DNA of 47,518 nucleotides from CAYRNC01 sp964425645 (GTDB lineage: Bacteria; Bacillota; Clostridia; Peptostreptococcales; Anaerovoracaceae). Positions within the stretch are counted from its first letter, which is position 1. Each line of letters begins with the position of its first letter. The position numbers were made by a program, and so were the translations under genes. The notes under the pieces are model-generated. The model was not told the DNA's origin. It did no database searches and was given only the letters and a program-made list of their open reading frames with translations. Where the stretch lies: assembly GCA_964425645.1 (NCBI GenBank), contig CAYRNC010000007.1:1-47518 (forward strand). The letters are read 5' to 3'. This document shows, piece by piece, positions 8,382 to 17,437 of this stretch.

Positions 8382-11006
8382 CTAATTCTGATCCATCATA
8401 TTGGATCCGCAGCACTTCTTATATTTTTTCCCGCTTCCACAGGGACATGGATCGTTTCTTCCCACAGTAACACCCTTTCGAACTGTTTCCTGTTTTACCG
8501 CAACAGCCGGTTTTGGTGCAGCTTCAGGTATAGAAGATTCCTCGCCTGAAGAGGGAAGGCCGGACAGAGCATCGTATTCTTCCTTTTTCCCTTCACCAAG
8601 CGATATAACCTGCCTACGCTTTGTCTGGGTCTGAAGCGTTACATTGAAGCAGAATTTAACCGTATCATCCTTAATGGATTTTATCATCAGTTCGAACATA
8701 TCAAAGCCTTCGTTTGCATAGGCACTAGCCGGATCCTGCTGCCCTAGTGCCCGAAGTCCGATACCGTGGCGAAGCTGATCCATGGCATCGATATGATCCA
8801 TCCATTTGTTATCCACAACCCTAAGCAATATCATTCGCTCAAGCTCTCGCATGCGTTCTGTCCCTATTTCCTCTTCCTTGGCCTTATAGACTTTATCAAA
8901 TAGGGTTAATGCATCTTCCATTAGCTGCTGTCTGGAAAGATCGTTGATTTCCTCTTCCCTATATCCATATCCGGGAAATTCAGCGCATACACGGCGAAGT
9001 GCGGTTTCCAGACCCTTAAGGTCCCATTCTTCAGGATATTTGGATGCATTGGTGCAGTAATCTACATGCTCTTCTATGATCTCTTCCGCCATGGACATAA
9101 TATGATCCCTGAGATCTTCCCCGTGAAGAACCCTGCGCCTTTCCCTGTAAATAATCTCCCTTTGTTTGTTCATCACATCATCGTACTGCAAAACGTACTT
9201 TCGAATGGAAAAGTTCCTTCCTTCCACTCTTTTTTGTGCATTTTCGATGGATTTTGTGAGCATACCTGCTTCAAGGGGAACATCCTCAGTCATTCCTAAT
9301 TTTCCCACGATACCTTGGATGCGCTCGCCCCCGAAAAGCCGCATGAGCTCATCTTCAAGGGAAATGAAAAACTGGGTACAGCCGGGATCTCCCTGACGCC
9401 CTGAACGTCCTCTCAGCTGATTATCTATCCTGCGGGATTCATGGCGTTCGGTCCCGACAATATAAAGGCCGCCCAGATCAACAACCTTTTGCCTTTCCTC
9501 CGGCGTACAGTCTCTGCCGCCCAATATGATGTCCGTTCCGCGGCCTGCCATATTCGTTGCAATGGTTACCATTCCATACCTGCCGGCTTCCGCTACGATC
9601 TCTGCTTCCCTTTCATGCTGCTTAGCATTTAAAACATTGTGCTTAACACCCCTTCTTTTCAGAACATTGCTGATAATCTCGGACCTCTCTATGGATATTG
9701 TGCCTACAAGCACAGGCTGCCCTTTTTCGTTGCATTGAACAATTTGATCGGCTATAGCGGCAAACTTACCCCTTTCGGAGCTGTAGATGGAATCATCCAT
9801 ATCGACCCTCGTTACAGGCATATTTGTCGGAATCGATACAACATCCATGTTGTAAATATCCCGAAACTCCTCCTCTTCGGTCTTAGCCGTACCTGTCATA
9901 CCCGCCAATTTTGAGTACATTCGGAAATAGTTTTGCAGTGTGATGGTGGCCAGGGTTTTCGATTCCTCCCGAATCGATAACCTTTCCTTAGCCTCTATAG
10001 CCTGATGAAGACCTTCGCTATAGCGCCTTCCAAACATCAGCCTCCCGGTAAATTCATCTACAATTACGACTTCGCCGTCCTTGATTATATAATCAACATC
10101 CCGTTTCATGAGATTATGGGCTTTCAGCGCCTGCATAATATGGTGATTAATTTCCATGTTCTCGGGATCAGAAAAATTATCTACCCTAAACAGCTTTTCG
10201 CATTTTGTAACACCCTGTTCCGTTAAAGAGACACTTTTCTCTTTTTCCTCTACCGTAAAATCAAAATCCTTTGTAAAGTTGGCTACATATCTGTTGGCGA
10301 CTATATATAAATCAGTGGATTTATCTCCCTGCCCCGAAATGATCAAGGGCGTCCTCGCCTCATCAATCAGGATGCTGTCCACCTCATCAACTATTGCAAA
10401 ATGAAGATCCCTCTGCATCATATCTTCTTCATATATGACCATATTATCCCTGAGATAGTCAAAGCCGAATTCGTTATTTGTGCCGTAAGTTATATCGGCT
10501 TCATAGGCGGCCTTACGATCAGACCCGGTTACCCCGTGAATAACGCAGCCCACCGAAAGGCCGAGAAAGTTATATATCTGTCCCATCCATTCCATATCGC
10601 GCTTTGCAAGGTAATCGTTTACGGTAACAACATGAACACCCTTTCCTTCCAAAGCATTAAGATAAGCAGGAAGTGTCGCAACCAAAGTCTTTCCTTCACC
10701 TGTCTTCATTTCGGCTATTCTGCCCTGATGAAGTACAATGCCCCCGATTAATTGTACTTTGAAATGCTTCATCGAAAGAACACGTCTGGCGGCCTCTCTG
10801 ACCGCCGCAAAAGCAGAAGGAAGAATATCATCAAGAGTCTCTCCCGAGTTTAGCCTTTCTTTAAACACAGCTGTCATTGAGGCCAGCTCATCATCGGATT
10901 TAGTTAGCATTGAAGGCTCCAGGGCCTCTATCTGATCGGCGATTTTCTCAAGTTTTTTTATTTCCTTTGCATTAAGATCCCCGAAAACCTTTTCCAAAAA
11001 CCCCAT
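8382..11006 (-). CDS. secA: Preprotein translocase ATPase SecA
   Basis: SecA drives post-translational export of unfolded proteins through SecYEG. The 874-residue protein has the Walker A loop (KTGEGKT, near residue 103), the DEVDSILIDEAR motor segment near 207, the GTDI..GGR helicase-type motif and the RGRSGRQGDPG arginine-finger region. The C terminus ends in the zinc-binding SecB/lipid motif CxCx8CC (DPCPCGSGKKYKKCCG), so the protein is complete. GAGAGGAC precedes the ATG. Its own promoter is visible at 11122-11150, and prfB follows closely. Confidence 0.97.
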   Translation of the reverse strand: MGFLEKVFGDLNAKEIKKLEKIADQIEALEPSMLTKSDDELASMTAVFKERLNSGETLDDILPSAFAAVREAARRVLSMKHFKVQLIGGIVLHQGRIAEMKTGEGKTLVATLPAYLNALEGKGVHVVTVNDYLAKRDMEWMGQIYNFLGLSVGCVIHGVTGSDRKAAYEADITYGTNNEFGFDYLRDNMVIYEEDMMQRDLHFAIVDEVDSILIDEARTPLIISGQGDKSTDLYIVANRYVANFTKDFDFTVEEKEKSVSLTEQGVTKCEKLFRVDNFSDPENMEINHHIMQALKAHNLMKRDVDYIIKDGEVVIVDEFTGRLMFGRRYSEGLHQAIEAKERLSIREESKTLATITLQNYFRMYSKLAGMTGTAKTEEEEFRDIYNMDVVSIPTNMPVTRVDMDDSIYSSERGKFAAIADQIVQCNEKGQPVLVGTISIERSEIISNVLKRRGVKHNVLNAKQHEREAEIVAEAGRYGMVTIATNMAGRGTDIILGGRDCTPEERQKVVDLGGLYIVGTERHESRRIDNQLRGRSGRQGDPGCTQFFISLEDELMRLFGGERIQGIVGKLGMTEDVPLEAGMLTKSIENAQKRVEGRNFSIRKYVLQYDDVMNKQREIIYRERRRVLHGEDLRDHIMSMAEEIIEEHVDYCTNASKYPEEWDLKGLETALRRVCAEFPGYGYREEEINDLSRQQLMEDALTLFDKVYKAKEEEIGTERMRELERMILLRVVDNKWMDHIDAMDQLRHGIGLRALGQQDPASAYANEGFDMFELMIKSIKDDTVKFCFNVTLQTQTKRRQVISLGEGKKEEYDALSGLPSSGEESSIPEAAPKPAVAVKQETVRKGVTVGRNDPCPCGSGKKYKKCCGSNMMDQN

Positions 11007-11121
11007 ATATCTGTCCTCTCTGTTCTAAGGTTAGCACATAGTATTTACTTCATATTTTATGCCGATGCGGCTGAATAATCAAGCTTCCGCACAACATTTC
11101 AATTCGTTTGGCGGACGTTAA
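11007..11121 (-). other. secA 5' leader
   Basis: About 110 nt of leader between the predicted transcription start and secA. No SecM-like peptide gene or recognised riboswitch was seen in it. Confidence 0.4.
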
Positions 11122-11150
11122 ATTATAACACAATAATTAAATAAGCGCAA
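11122..11150 (-). promoter_or_regulatory. Predicted sigma-A promoter for secA-prfB
   Basis: On the minus strand, TTGCGC (11145-11150) and a perfect TATAAT (11122-11127) are separated by 17 nt. Transcription would start about 110 nt before the secA ATG. Confidence 0.55.
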
Positions 11151-11247
11151 AAGTTCGACGGGTACGACATACCCGGTTCAGATTACAACATAAAATGTAA
11201 CAATAAAACTCCTAAAGAAAAAAGCACGAAAATAGTTAAGATATTTT

Positions 11248-12582
11248 TCAATCTTTGTCTTCATCAAACAATATGAAAGCATCATAAATCGCCCGAATTG
11301 CCTTTTCGAAATCAGTATTTTTTACACCCACTATTATATTCATTTCGCTTGACCCTTGGTCTATCAGACGCACATTAACCCCCGCTTCATAAAGAGCACT
11401 GAATAAAGTAGCCGATACACCGAGTCTTTTGTTCATGCCCCTTCCTACGGTGGCAATCAGGGCCATATCCTCATAAACATCGATATTGTCAGGCAAAAGA
11501 CGCCTCTCCATTTCTTCTAGAATATCCTCAAGCTTACCATTGATTTTTTTTCTGGAAATGACGAGGGAGATTGTGTCAATCCCGCTTGGCAGATGTTCTA
11601 CCGGGGTCCCGTAGTCCTCCAAAATGCTGAGGCATCGGCGCACGAAACCGGGCTCTGCTGACATCATATTCTTGTAAATCCCAATAACGATAAAATCCTT
11701 ACTACCGGCTATACCGGTTATAACTTTGTCAGGATCATCTTTATCAATATCTGATACGATCGTTGTTCCCGGATGATCGGGTTCATTCGTGTTTCGTATA
11801 TTAATAGGAATATTGCTGACCCGCACCGGATATATGGCATCCTCATGCATGACCGATGCTCCCATGTAGGATAGTTCCCGAAGCTCCATATAGGAAATAG
11901 TTTCGATAGGTTTTGGATTCTTTACCACCCTTGGATCCGCTACCAAAAAACCGGAAACATCGGTCCAATTCTCATATATGTCGGCATGCACGGCCCTGGC
12001 AACCAAAGCGCCTGTAATATCGGAGCCCCCTCTGGAAAAAGTTTTTATATCGCCGTTTTCTACGCTCCCGTAAAATCCGGGAACCACAGCTCTTTCGTGC
12101 TTGCCCAATTCTTCTTTCAGTTTTTTATCGGTCAGTTCGTCTAAAAATTTGCCTCGAGCATCAAAGCGTATCAAATCCTTGGGATCCACAAAATCATAAT
12201 TCAAATACGCAGCCATAATTAATGCGGTCAGATACTCTCCTCTGCTGACTATGTAATCCGTTCCGATACCATTTTTCAAATTTCGATCGATCTCTCCAAA
12301 TTCTTTTTCCAGCCCTACGGAAAGCCCCAAGTTCAATTCCATTGCACGATAACGGTCGCAGATAACCTGAAACACCTGCTCATAACCTATATTGTGATCG
12401 ATATGGGTTTTACAAAGGTAAAGAAGATCCGTAATTTTGTTGTCTCCATCATATCTTTTACCGGGAGCGGATACAGCAATATATCGGCGATCCGGATCAG
12501 ATTCAATTATTTTTTTTACCTTCATGATCTGTATGGCATCGGCCATGGAGCTTCCGCCAAATTTAGATACTTTTACACCCAT
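11248..12582 (-). CDS. lysC: Aspartokinase
   Basis: Aspartokinase phosphorylates aspartate, the first step to lysine, methionine and threonine. The N-terminal kinase domain opens with KFGGSS (residues 7-12), contains SAPGKR and the SRGGSDITGA nucleotide/substrate segment, and is followed by two ACT-type regulatory regions over about residues 290-440 (for example SEMNIIVGV near the end). The 444-residue length fits single-function aspartokinases. The start ATG has GAGG upstream. It lies 77 nt downstream of metK on the same strand with no obvious terminator between, so the metK S-box may also govern it, which would link this step to methionine demand. Confidence 0.92.
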   Translation of the reverse strand: MGVKVSKFGGSSMADAIQIMKVKKIIESDPDRRYIAVSAPGKRYDGDNKITDLLYLCKTHIDHNIGYEQVFQVICDRYRAMELNLGLSVGLEKEFGEIDRNLKNGIGTDYIVSRGEYLTALIMAAYLNYDFVDPKDLIRFDARGKFLDELTDKKLKEELGKHERAVVPGFYGSVENGDIKTFSRGGSDITGALVARAVHADIYENWTDVSGFLVADPRVVKNPKPIETISYMELRELSYMGASVMHEDAIYPVRVSNIPINIRNTNEPDHPGTTIVSDIDKDDPDKVITGIAGSKDFIVIGIYKNMMSAEPGFVRRCLSILEDYGTPVEHLPSGIDTISLVISRKKINGKLEDILEEMERRLLPDNIDVYEDMALIATVGRGMNKRLGVSATLFSALYEAGVNVRLIDQGSSEMNIIVGVKNTDFEKAIRAIYDAFILFDEDKD

Positions 12583-12659
12583 CTGTCTACCTCATAATTA
12601 AAGTTTAATTTAACGATTATTTTACATCAGTTTTTTCTGCCGGTCAACAAACGTTTATT

Positions 12660-13865
12660 CTATTTTTTGCGGGGCTTCATATGTGAGGCGGCTTCCTTCA
12701 GAATTCCGGCCCTGTCAATTCTTTCCCAGGACAGATCGATGTCGTCTCGTCCAAAATGCCCGTAAACAGATACCTGCCGAAAAGTGGGTCTTTGCAGCTC
12801 CAATTCATGTATAATTGCAGCGGGCCTCATATCAAAATATTTTTTGACCAGTTCCGAAAGATCCTCATCCGACAGAATACCAGTTCCGAAGGTCTCAATC
12901 ATTACAGAAACCGGTTTTGCTACACCTATAGCATAGGCAAGCCCTAGCTCGCATTTCTTTGCAAGCCCTGCAGCAACTATATTCTTGGCAATGTAGCGGG
13001 CAAAATAGGCAGCAGAGCGATCCACCTTTGTAGAGTCCTTACCTGAAAAAGCACCGCCGCCGTGCCTTGCATAACCTCCATAGGTATCAACGATGATTTT
13101 CCTGCCCGTAAGGCCGGAATCACCGCAGGGTCCGCCTATGACAAAGCGCCCCGTGGGGTTTACAAAATACTTGGTTGCGTCATCCAAAAGCTCAGAGGGG
13201 ACAGTTGGAAAGATTACTCTTTCGATTATATCTTTTCTTATCTGTTCCTGGGTCGTCTCGGGGCTGTGCTGGGCGGAAACTAAAACCGTGTCCACTCTGA
13301 CGGGCTTACCCTTAAAATACTCAACGGTAACCTGGGTCTTTCCATCAGGCCTCAAATAGGGGATCTCTCCGGATTTTCTTACGTCTGCCAGTTTTTTTGC
13401 AAGTTTATGTGAAAGGGATATAGGCATTGGCATCAGTTCCGGTGTTTCGTCGCACGCATACCCAAACATTATCCCCTGATCCCCCGCCCCTGTAGTTTCG
13501 ATATCGTCGCTGTGTTTCATGTTTCTGCATTCCAAGGCCATATCGACACCCATTGCGATGTCGTTTGATTGTTCATCAATTGATATAATAACGGCACAGG
13601 TTTTACCGTCGAAACCGCAATCGCTTCCGGTGTATCCCACATCGCATACAACCTGCCTGACTATTTTAGGTATGTCCACATAACAATGAGTGGTCAGTTC
13701 GCCCATCACCAGAACCAAACCGGTGGTTACGGCGCATTCCACAGCGACCCTGCCTAGAGGGTCATTTTTTAGAACCTCATCCAATACGGCATCGGAAATC
13801 TGATCACAGAGCTTGTCCGGATGTCCTTCGGTTACAGATTCAGATGTAAATAATTTTTTTGTCAT
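12660..13865 (-). CDS. metK: S-adenosylmethionine synthetase
   Basis: MetK makes S-adenosylmethionine from methionine and ATP. The 401-residue product contains the expected signatures: ESVTEGHPDK at the N terminus, GAGDQGIMFGYA in the middle, and GGGAFSGKDSTKVDRSAAY, the ATP and metal-binding glycine-rich segment. It is full length. Its leader carries an S-box riboswitch with a terminator, so transcription should drop when SAM is plentiful. The same product feeds the radical-SAM lysine 2,3-aminomutase encoded at the other end of the window. Confidence 0.97.
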   Translation of the reverse strand: MTKKLFTSESVTEGHPDKLCDQISDAVLDEVLKNDPLGRVAVECAVTTGLVLVMGELTTHCYVDIPKIVRQVVCDVGYTGSDCGFDGKTCAVIISIDEQSNDIAMGVDMALECRNMKHSDDIETTGAGDQGIMFGYACDETPELMPMPISLSHKLAKKLADVRKSGEIPYLRPDGKTQVTVEYFKGKPVRVDTVLVSAQHSPETTQEQIRKDIIERVIFPTVPSELLDDATKYFVNPTGRFVIGGPCGDSGLTGRKIIVDTYGGYARHGGGAFSGKDSTKVDRSAAYFARYIAKNIVAAGLAKKCELGLAYAIGVAKPVSVMIETFGTGILSDEDLSELVKKYFDMRPAAIIHELELQRPTFRQVSVYGHFGRDDIDLSWERIDRAGILKEAASHMKPRKK

Positions 13866-13901
13866 TTTGGTCCCCCGTCTATATGTTTAGTTTAGCTGAT
13901 T

Positions 13902-13926
13902 AAAAAACCCCTTCACTAAGAAGAGG
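13902..13926 (-). terminator. Riboswitch-controlled terminator before metK
   Basis: On the minus strand CCTCTTC and GAAGGGG pair (one G-T) around a short loop and are followed by six Ts (13902-13907). It sits just below the S-box aptamer, in the position of its expression platform. Confidence 0.8.
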
Positions 13927-13943
13927 CGGCGCATTCGCTGTTT

Positions 13944-14051
13944 CCTCATCTTTCAGATAAATATCTGTAGGATTTGGCACCTTTCGTCGGTGATTCACCG
14001 GGCAGGTTGCCGGGCTTCAAAGGGCCTATTCCCTCAGCCTCTCTTGATAAG
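13944..14051 (-). promoter_or_regulatory. SAM-I (S-box) riboswitch aptamer
   Basis: The minus strand carries the conserved S-box blocks in order: CTTATCAAGAGAGG, then GCTGAGGGA, then GCCCTTTGAAGCCCGGCAAC, then AAGGTGCCAAATCC, then GATGAG. This is the classical SAM-binding aptamer, which when bound favours the downstream terminator at 13902-13926 and shuts off metK. Confidence 0.95.
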
Positions 14052-14078
14052 GTTCCTATTAAGTTTTCAACACTGTCT

Positions 14079-14107
14079 ATTTTATACTCTGCTATTTACA
14101 AAGTCAA
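14079..14107 (-). promoter_or_regulatory. Predicted sigma-A promoter for the S-box/metK transcript
   Basis: On the minus strand TTGACT (14102-14107) and TAAAAT (14079-14084) are spaced by 17 nt. Transcription would begin about 20 nt before the aptamer. Confidence 0.6.
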
Positions 14108-14232
14108 CCGAATATTTATTTTGGACGGTGGCCGACTATATCAAAAGACTTCGCATTTATGATATAATCTTATTATCTTTATAAGTAATTAAAATTGTGC
14201 TATTAGCTTTTGCAGGTGTGGGGGGGGCGGCA

Positions 14233-15675
14233 ATGAGACCTAAAAATTGCTTATGCAAAAACTGTGAGTATAACAAACGATGTGAAGAAGATAGGATGGA
14301 AATACTTTTTCGGGTATTGGATAATGAAAATGATATTACGCTGACCGATGGGAAAGGCCTTGTTTTAAGGGTCAGTGACTCGTATGAAGAACATTTTTAT
14401 GTAGGAAAACACGAGGTCGAAGGGAAAACCGTTTTTGAATTAGAGCGTGAAGGTATTTTCAGGCCTTCTGTTACGGCGGCTGTTATCAAAGAGAAACGAA
14501 AAGTCACTGTAATGCAAAGAAATAAAAAAAACGAAGTAGTTATAAGCACCGGAGTTCCAATCTTCGATGACAGTGGTGAAATCGAGTATGTAATAAGTTT
14601 CAACGCAATCGATATTGCGGATATGACATCTCTTTATGATAATTATATTAAACTTACGGAGTTGATGAGCGAATATAGATCTGAAATCAATAGCCTTAAA
14701 ATGCAAGAGGTGAAAGATAAGGGTTTGATAACAAAGAGCAAAAAAATGTCGGATATTATGCAGTTGATTTCACAGGTGGCTGATACGAATGCTAACATGC
14801 TGATTACGGGTGAAACGGGCGTTGGAAAAAGTATGCTGGCAAGAATTATCCATCAAAATAGCCTGAGATCAAACAAGCCTTTTGTAGAAATCAACTGTGG
14901 AACTATACCTCCAACTTTAATTGAATCTGAGTTATTTGGATATGAAGGAGGCGCATTTACAGGAGCAAACAGGGAAGGGAAAACCGGGAAAATTGAAATG
15001 GCCAAAGGCGGAACTTTGTTTCTTGATGATATAGGGGACTTGCTTATTGAAATGCAAACCAGATTGTTGCAGGCCATTCAGGAGAAAATAATTGTTCGTA
15101 TCGGAGGTTTAGAGAAAACAAAAGTTGATTTTCGATTAATTGCCGCAACAAATAAGGATTTAAAAAAGGCGATCAAGGAAGGCATTTTTCGGGAGGATTT
15201 ATACTACCGGCTTAATGTTATAAGTATACATTTGCCCGCCTTAAGGGAAAGGCGGGAGGACATTACTGCGTTAGTGGAAAGCTTTGTACGAAGATTTAAT
15301 AAAATATATTACAGAAATGTCACATTCCCGACGGATGTATTGTTGCATTTAGAAAATTGTGACTGGCCGGGGAATATCAGACAATTGGAAAACCTGGTCG
15401 AAAGGTTAGTAATTACAGCGAGGGATAACACGGTAAGCATGGATGACCTGCCGCTGGATATTGAAATGACAGTTGGCAGGCCTTTAAACATACAGCCTAA
15501 CGGGACCTTGAAAAGAATGATTGACGAGTATGAAAAAGCGATATTTACCGAGGCTTTCACAAAATATAGAACAAGCGTCGCCATAGGCAAAGTACTAGGA
15601 ATCAGCCAAACCACCGCTGCAAGAAAATTACGAAAATATTTGCCCAACTATACTGATATAATAGGAAAAATGTGA
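14233..15675 (+). CDS. Sigma-54-dependent transcriptional activator with Cys-rich N terminus and PAS domain
   Basis: A bacterial enhancer-binding protein. Domains in order: a Cys-rich N terminus (CLCKNCEYNKRC, residues 6-17), a PAS-like sensor over about 30-130, a AAA+ domain with Walker A GETGVGKS near 190 and the sigma-54 contact loop GAFTGA near 240, then a Fis-type helix-turn-helix ending SQTTAARKL. The frame is open from GTG 14197, but the ATG at 14233 is preferred because a run of eight Gs lies just before it and MRPKNC fits better as a start. It is divergent from metK and convergent with the racemase operon. By proximity it is the likely activator of the -24/-12 promoters at 22434 and 22706. 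Confidence 0.9.
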   Translation: MRPKNCLCKNCEYNKRCEEDRMEILFRVLDNENDITLTDGKGLVLRVSDSYEEHFYVGKHEVEGKTVFELEREGIFRPSVTAAVIKEKRKVTVMQRNKKNEVVISTGVPIFDDSGEIEYVISFNAIDIADMTSLYDNYIKLTELMSEYRSEINSLKMQEVKDKGLITKSKKMSDIMQLISQVADTNANMLITGETGVGKSMLARIIHQNSLRSNKPFVEINCGTIPPTLIESELFGYEGGAFTGANREGKTGKIEMAKGGTLFLDDIGDLLIEMQTRLLQAIQEKIIVRIGGLEKTKVDFRLIAATNKDLKKAIKEGIFREDLYYRLNVISIHLPALRERREDITALVESFVRRFNKIYYRNVTFPTDVLLHLENCDWPGNIRQLENLVERLVITARDNTVSMDDLPLDIEMTVGRPLNIQPNGTLKRMIDEYEKAIFTEAFTKYRTSVAIGKVLGISQTTAARKLRKYLPNYTDIIGKM

Positions 15676-16169
15676 AGAACGTGGGGCTAACTGAAATGTT
15701 TTCAAATAATAGAATTATTGAAGGCGCGTACCTGTAAGAGGCCCAAAAACATCGTATACCGTAAAGATCACAGATATAAGGGAGCAGCGCCTCAAGGCCT
15801 ATGGTGTGAAGATTTGATATGATCTAACGGTTTGAGTCCATTATAAAACCAGAACGTTGACCGTGCCAAAAAAAAGCGGGCCAATGAACGTTAATTTAAT
15901 TTCTTTGTCTCTATTTCTCGTTCTGGCCAAGTAACCTGTAAGGATCATTCCCCAATACAGGAGTAAAAGTAGTATCATAATCTGATAACGTCCTTTCGTA
16001 ACCCTGCTAACGTCCAAACACAGAGTGGATATTACCGGAGATAATTTTCGGCGATACATAAAATATGTTACTCGCTCAGAAGTTATTTCAAACCTTTGGT
16101 AATATTGAATTGTACGGGCATGCCTGATTTTATAATATGCTCACCTTGATCGGATGGGCGACTATATAC
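15676..16169. other. 494-bp spacer between the activator and the racemase gene
   Basis: This separates two convergent transcription units. It holds one possible small membrane protein frame (listed separately). A weak AT-rich hairpin (AATAAT-AGA-ATTATT) follows the activator gene; no convincing terminator with a T tract was found. Nothing else was recognised. Confidence 0.4.
15841..15978 (-). CDS. Possible small membrane protein
   Basis: A 45-residue frame from an ATG at 15978 has a hydrophobic segment (ILLLLLYWGMILTGYLA), a basic patch (RTRNRDKEIK) and a second hydrophobic tail. AAAGGA lies about 12 nt upstream, which is rather far. The frame is open back to 16059. It could be a real one- or two-helix accessory protein, or chance. 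No family was recognised. Confidence 0.25.
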   Translation of the reverse strand: MILLLLLYWGMILTGYLARTRNRDKEIKLTFIGPLFFGTVNVLVL

Positions 16170-17414
16170 TTACAAGGTGGGCAATGTAGATCCGCCCTGG
16201 GGCATTATTAGCACTTTCGATTTACTGCCTTTTATAAGCAAAGCTGCATCTATTGCCTCCTGTACACTGTCATAGGGTATGAACCCCATTTTTTTTACTA
16301 GGTCCGTATCAAAACCTGAAACCATAAATATCTGAAATTTTTCCATCATCATTGCTATGGCCGCGGCCTTATGCCCGCCAAGTTTGAAATTTTCTTTAAT
16401 TTCCTTTATCATTTGCGGCGGAGTCATTGTAGTCATCCATTCCTCAAAAATTCTTTCACCGAATCCCTCTGATGCGGAAGCGCACCAAATTATTATCCCG
16501 CCTTCCTTTACCGCGTGCTTTGAATTATCCAGGCCCTTTTGTGCCTGATAAATATTTATATCTTTTGGGAAACCGCCGGGTGATACTATTACAATATCGG
16601 CTTTTTTGCGGATTCTGATTTTATACATTTCATCCAAGTAGCCGCATCCTGCTCTATGCGCATCGAAAACATCGCCGGCAAACGCCTTTACTATCGCTTT
16701 CTTTTCATCCAAAACGACGTTTACGATAAAATCAATACTGATAAACTTTACAATCTCATCAATATCCTGCCTCACGGGATTGCCTTCCATGTTTCCTGCA
16801 AACGCCCCTCCCCGAATCATATTGGAATGGTTCGCTTGAATTGCGTCATGGCTTGAAACCCCGGGCATTAAGGCCTTGGATCCGCCGGAATAGCCGGCGA
16901 AATAATGAAATTCAATATTACCCAAGCAGATAATCCTGTCAGCATCTGCCACCGGTTCAAAAATATCAGCGGGTGTACCATTTTTACAAACGCCTAACCT
17001 TCGGCAATTATCCATACTGCTATCTATTATTTCAATTCCGCTTTCATATACAATATCGCCTACCAAAGCCCGCTTTTCCTCCTCAGTGTGGGCTCTGTGG
17101 CTTCCGAGAGCCAGAACAACCGTTATATCTTTTTTAGGGATCCTGGCTTTTGTGAGTTCCGCAAGGACCAAAGGCAACACCTTATGGCTGGGCATTGGGC
17201 GTGTTATGTCGCTGGTAACGATTACTATTCTTTCCCCCGGTCTGACAATATTATATAGTTTTCGGCTGCCGATTGGATGCTCCATAGCATTTTTTACAGC
17301 CTCTTCATCCAGCAATTCATGCGTTATTTGGTTAGCCACAATTGTGCCTAAATAGTGTTGTTTTTTCATATGAAAAGAAACAGTGCCTTTACCATACTTC
17401 AATTGAAACTTCAT
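16170..17414 (-). CDS. LarA-family nickel-dependent 2-hydroxyacid racemase
   Basis: LarA-superfamily enzymes racemise or epimerise alpha-hydroxy acids (lactate, malate and others) with a nickel pincer nucleotide. The motifs line up with Lactiplantibacillus LarA: SDITRPMPSH near residue 67 (Asp and Arg kept, the His of DHTRP replaced by Ile), GSHR near 105, FHYFAGYSGGSK near 168-180 with the cofactor-linking Lys, and ANHS near 195. About 414 residues is the usual size. The start is taken at 17414, with AGAGG 9 nt upstream, over 17432. It is last in the operon, directly after malic enzyme, which points to malate or a related hydroxyacid as substrate (inference). The cofactor genes larB, larC and larE are not in the window. 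Confidence 0.85.
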   Translation of the reverse strand: MKFQLKYGKGTVSFHMKKQHYLGTIVANQITHELLDEEAVKNAMEHPIGSRKLYNIVRPGERIVIVTSDITRPMPSHKVLPLVLAELTKARIPKKDITVVLALGSHRAHTEEEKRALVGDIVYESGIEIIDSSMDNCRRLGVCKNGTPADIFEPVADADRIICLGNIEFHYFAGYSGGSKALMPGVSSHDAIQANHSNMIRGGAFAGNMEGNPVRQDIDEIVKFISIDFIVNVVLDEKKAIVKAFAGDVFDAHRAGCGYLDEMYKIRIRKKADIVIVSPGGFPKDINIYQAQKGLDNSKHAVKEGGIIIWCASASEGFGERIFEEWMTTMTPPQMIKEIKENFKLGGHKAAAIAMMMEKFQIFMVSGFDTDLVKKMGFIPYDSVQEAIDAALLIKGSKSKVLIMPQGGSTLPTL

Positions 17415-17437
17415 ATGTTCATACCTCTGCATAACAT

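Noticed and set aside
11007..11247. Lysine riboswitch or T-box near aspartokinase
   Set aside because: No conserved aptamer or T-box sequence was seen; lysC lies downstream of metK, and the region named is the secA leader and lysC tail.
13974..13990. TGGCAC on the plus strand as a sigma-54 -24 element
   Set aside because: There is no TTGC at the -12 position, and the sequence belongs to the S-box aptamer.
14197..14232. N-terminal extension MLLAFAGVGGAA of the sigma-54 activator
   Set aside because: It is encoded across the G run that serves as ribosome binding site; the ATG at 14233 is a better start.
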